A stretch of 64,000 bases of DNA from Synechococcus sp. WH 8109. Lineage in GTDB: Bacteria > Cyanobacteriota > Cyanobacteriia > PCC-6307 > Cyanobiaceae. The notes beneath the pieces were generated by a model. The model did no database searches and was not told where the DNA came from. It worked only from the letters and a program-made list of their open reading frames with translations. The stretch is taken from assembly GCF_000161795.2 (NCBI RefSeq), contig NZ_CP006882.1, forward strand, positions 1,054,001-1,118,000, written 5' to 3'. The translations under genes were made by a program, and so were the position numbers. This document shows, one piece after another, positions 63,291 to 64,000 of the stretch (the first letter of the stretch is position 1; every line of letters starts with the position of its first letter).

Positions 63291-64000
63291 ATGTCGAAAT
63301 CCCCCCAGGACGTCCTGCGCCAGATCAAGGACGAAGGCATCGAACTGATCGACCTCAAATTCACCGATCTGCACGGCAAGTGGCAGCACCTCACGGTCTG
63401 CACCGATCTGCTGGAGGAAGAGTCCTTCACGGAGGGCCTTGCTTTTGACGGCTCTTCCATTCGCGGCTGGAAAGGCATCCAGGCCTCTGACATGGCCATG
63501 GTGCCGGACGCCAATACCGCCTGGGTTGATCCCTTCTATAGGCACAAAACCCTGAGCATGATTTGCTCGATTCAGGAGCCGCGCACCGGCCAGCCCTACG
63601 AGCGCTGCCCCCGCGCGCTGGCTCAGCGGGCACTGAATCACCTGGCCAGCACCGGCCTGGCAGACATGGCCTTCTTCGGTCCTGAGCCGGAGTTCTTCCT
63701 CTTCGACGACGTCCGCTACAACTCGGCCGAAGGCGGTTCCTTCTACAGCGTTGACACGATCGAGGCGGGCTGGAACACCGGACGGATCGAAGAAGGCGGC
63801 AATCTCGCCTACAAGATCCAGGTGAAGGAGGGCTACTTCCCTGTCGCTCCCAACGACACCGCTCAGGACATCCGCTCCGAGATGCTCCTGCTGATGGGAC
63901 AGCTAGGGATTCCCACCGAGAAGCACCACCACGAGGTGGCCGGCGCGGGCCAGCACGAACTCGGCATGAAATTTGCTGAGCTGATCCAGGCCGCCGACAA
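63291..64000 (+). CDS. glnA: glutamine synthetase type I (partial, N-terminal)
   Basis: GlnA makes glutamine from glutamate and ammonium. The gene runs off the right edge after 236 codons. Visible are [31 protein letters not shown] (GS signature 1), [23 protein letters not shown] and [13 protein letters not shown]. The latter regions carry metal ligands and ATP-binding residues. The promoter has an NtcA box. Confidence 0.97.
   Translation, partial: MSKSPQDVLRQIKDEGIELIDLKFTDLHGKWQHLTVCTDLLEEESFTEGLAFDGSSIRGWKGIQASDMAMVPDANTAWVDPFYRHKTLSMICSIQEPRTGQPYERCPRALAQRALNHLASTGLADMAFFGPEPEFFLFDDVRYNSAEGGSFYSVDTIEAGWNTGRIEEGGNLAYKIQVKEGYFPVAPNDTAQDIRSEMLLLMGQLGIPTEKHHHEVAGAGQHELGMKFAELIQAAD

Noticed and set aside
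1-64000. CRISPR array, insertion sequences or rRNA operon
   Set aside because: No regular spaced repeats, transposase-like proteins or rRNA sequence seen anywhere in the window.

Overview
The window is typical of a marine unicellular picocyanobacterium, most likely Synechococcus of the marine cluster. The evidence is a GC-rich, tightly packed gene set that includes a phycobilisome core subunit (apcF), phycocyanobilin synthase (pcyA), geranylgeranyl reductase (chlP), the cyanobacterial GlpX-type fructose/sedoheptulose bisphosphatase, ferredoxin sulfite reductase, monomeric B12-dependent ribonucleotide reductase, the NblS partner SipA, a CPP1-like protein, and glnA behind an NtcA box. No strain can be named from the sequence alone.

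Layout. 1-6.4 kb: end of an unknown gene, rsmE with a DUF3531 gene, a small ABC ATPase, hsp33, CPP1-like, prfC and a methyltransferase. 6.4-9.0 kb: class II ribonucleotide reductase and tRNA-Ser(UGA). 9.0-10.8 kb: a small accessory patch beside the tRNA, holding a cysteine-rich ribbon-helix-helix (RHH) protein and a coupled pair of an RHH protein and a GIY-YIG-like protein. 10.9-14.3 kb: two short-chain dehydrogenases (one resembling protochlorophyllide reductase), a LOG-family hydrolase, an SdiA-regulated-type protein and a broken DUF389 gene. 14.4-20.4 kb: EamA transporter, CobW GTPase, lumenal pentapeptide protein, upp, ilvD and a CIA30 protein. 20.4-27.3 kb: carbon metabolism and tetrapyrrole entry (pgl, gnd, glgC, hemA, glpX, rpe). 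27.3-28.5 kb: a long, mostly gene-free stretch with terminators and candidate tiny ORFs. 28.5-32.2 kb: ccsA, the lptA-lptB-lptF/G lipopolysaccharide transport operon, and a DUF309 gene behind typA. 34-39 kb: U32 peptidase, VanY-like peptidase and chlP. 39-48.9 kb: glyS, sir, VanX-like dipeptidase, recG, a conserved unknown, tsf and rpsB. 49-56.5 kb: a glycosyltransferase, a tiny basic protein, the coupled pcyA-devB-devC-devA operon, two M16 peptidase-like genes and sipA. 56.5-64 kb: bioY-lspA, a DUF697 GTPase, a PLP decarboxylase, tadA, an aminotransferase, apcF and the start of glnA.

Many neighbours share 1-4 bases at stop and start codons (TGATG, ATGA, GTGA or TTGA), which indicates translational coupling: typA/DUF309, lptA/B/F, M15/U32, pcyA/devBCA, the M16 pair, bioY/lspA and LOG/SDR. 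Several convergent pairs overlap at their 3' ends. No CRISPR array, insertion sequence, integrase or rRNA was seen. The least ordinary points are the tRNA-adjacent accessory patch, a low-GC block confined to the periplasmic part of the LptF/G gene, possible long-range pairings in the rpsB leader, and the coupling of pcyA to a DevBCA exporter.
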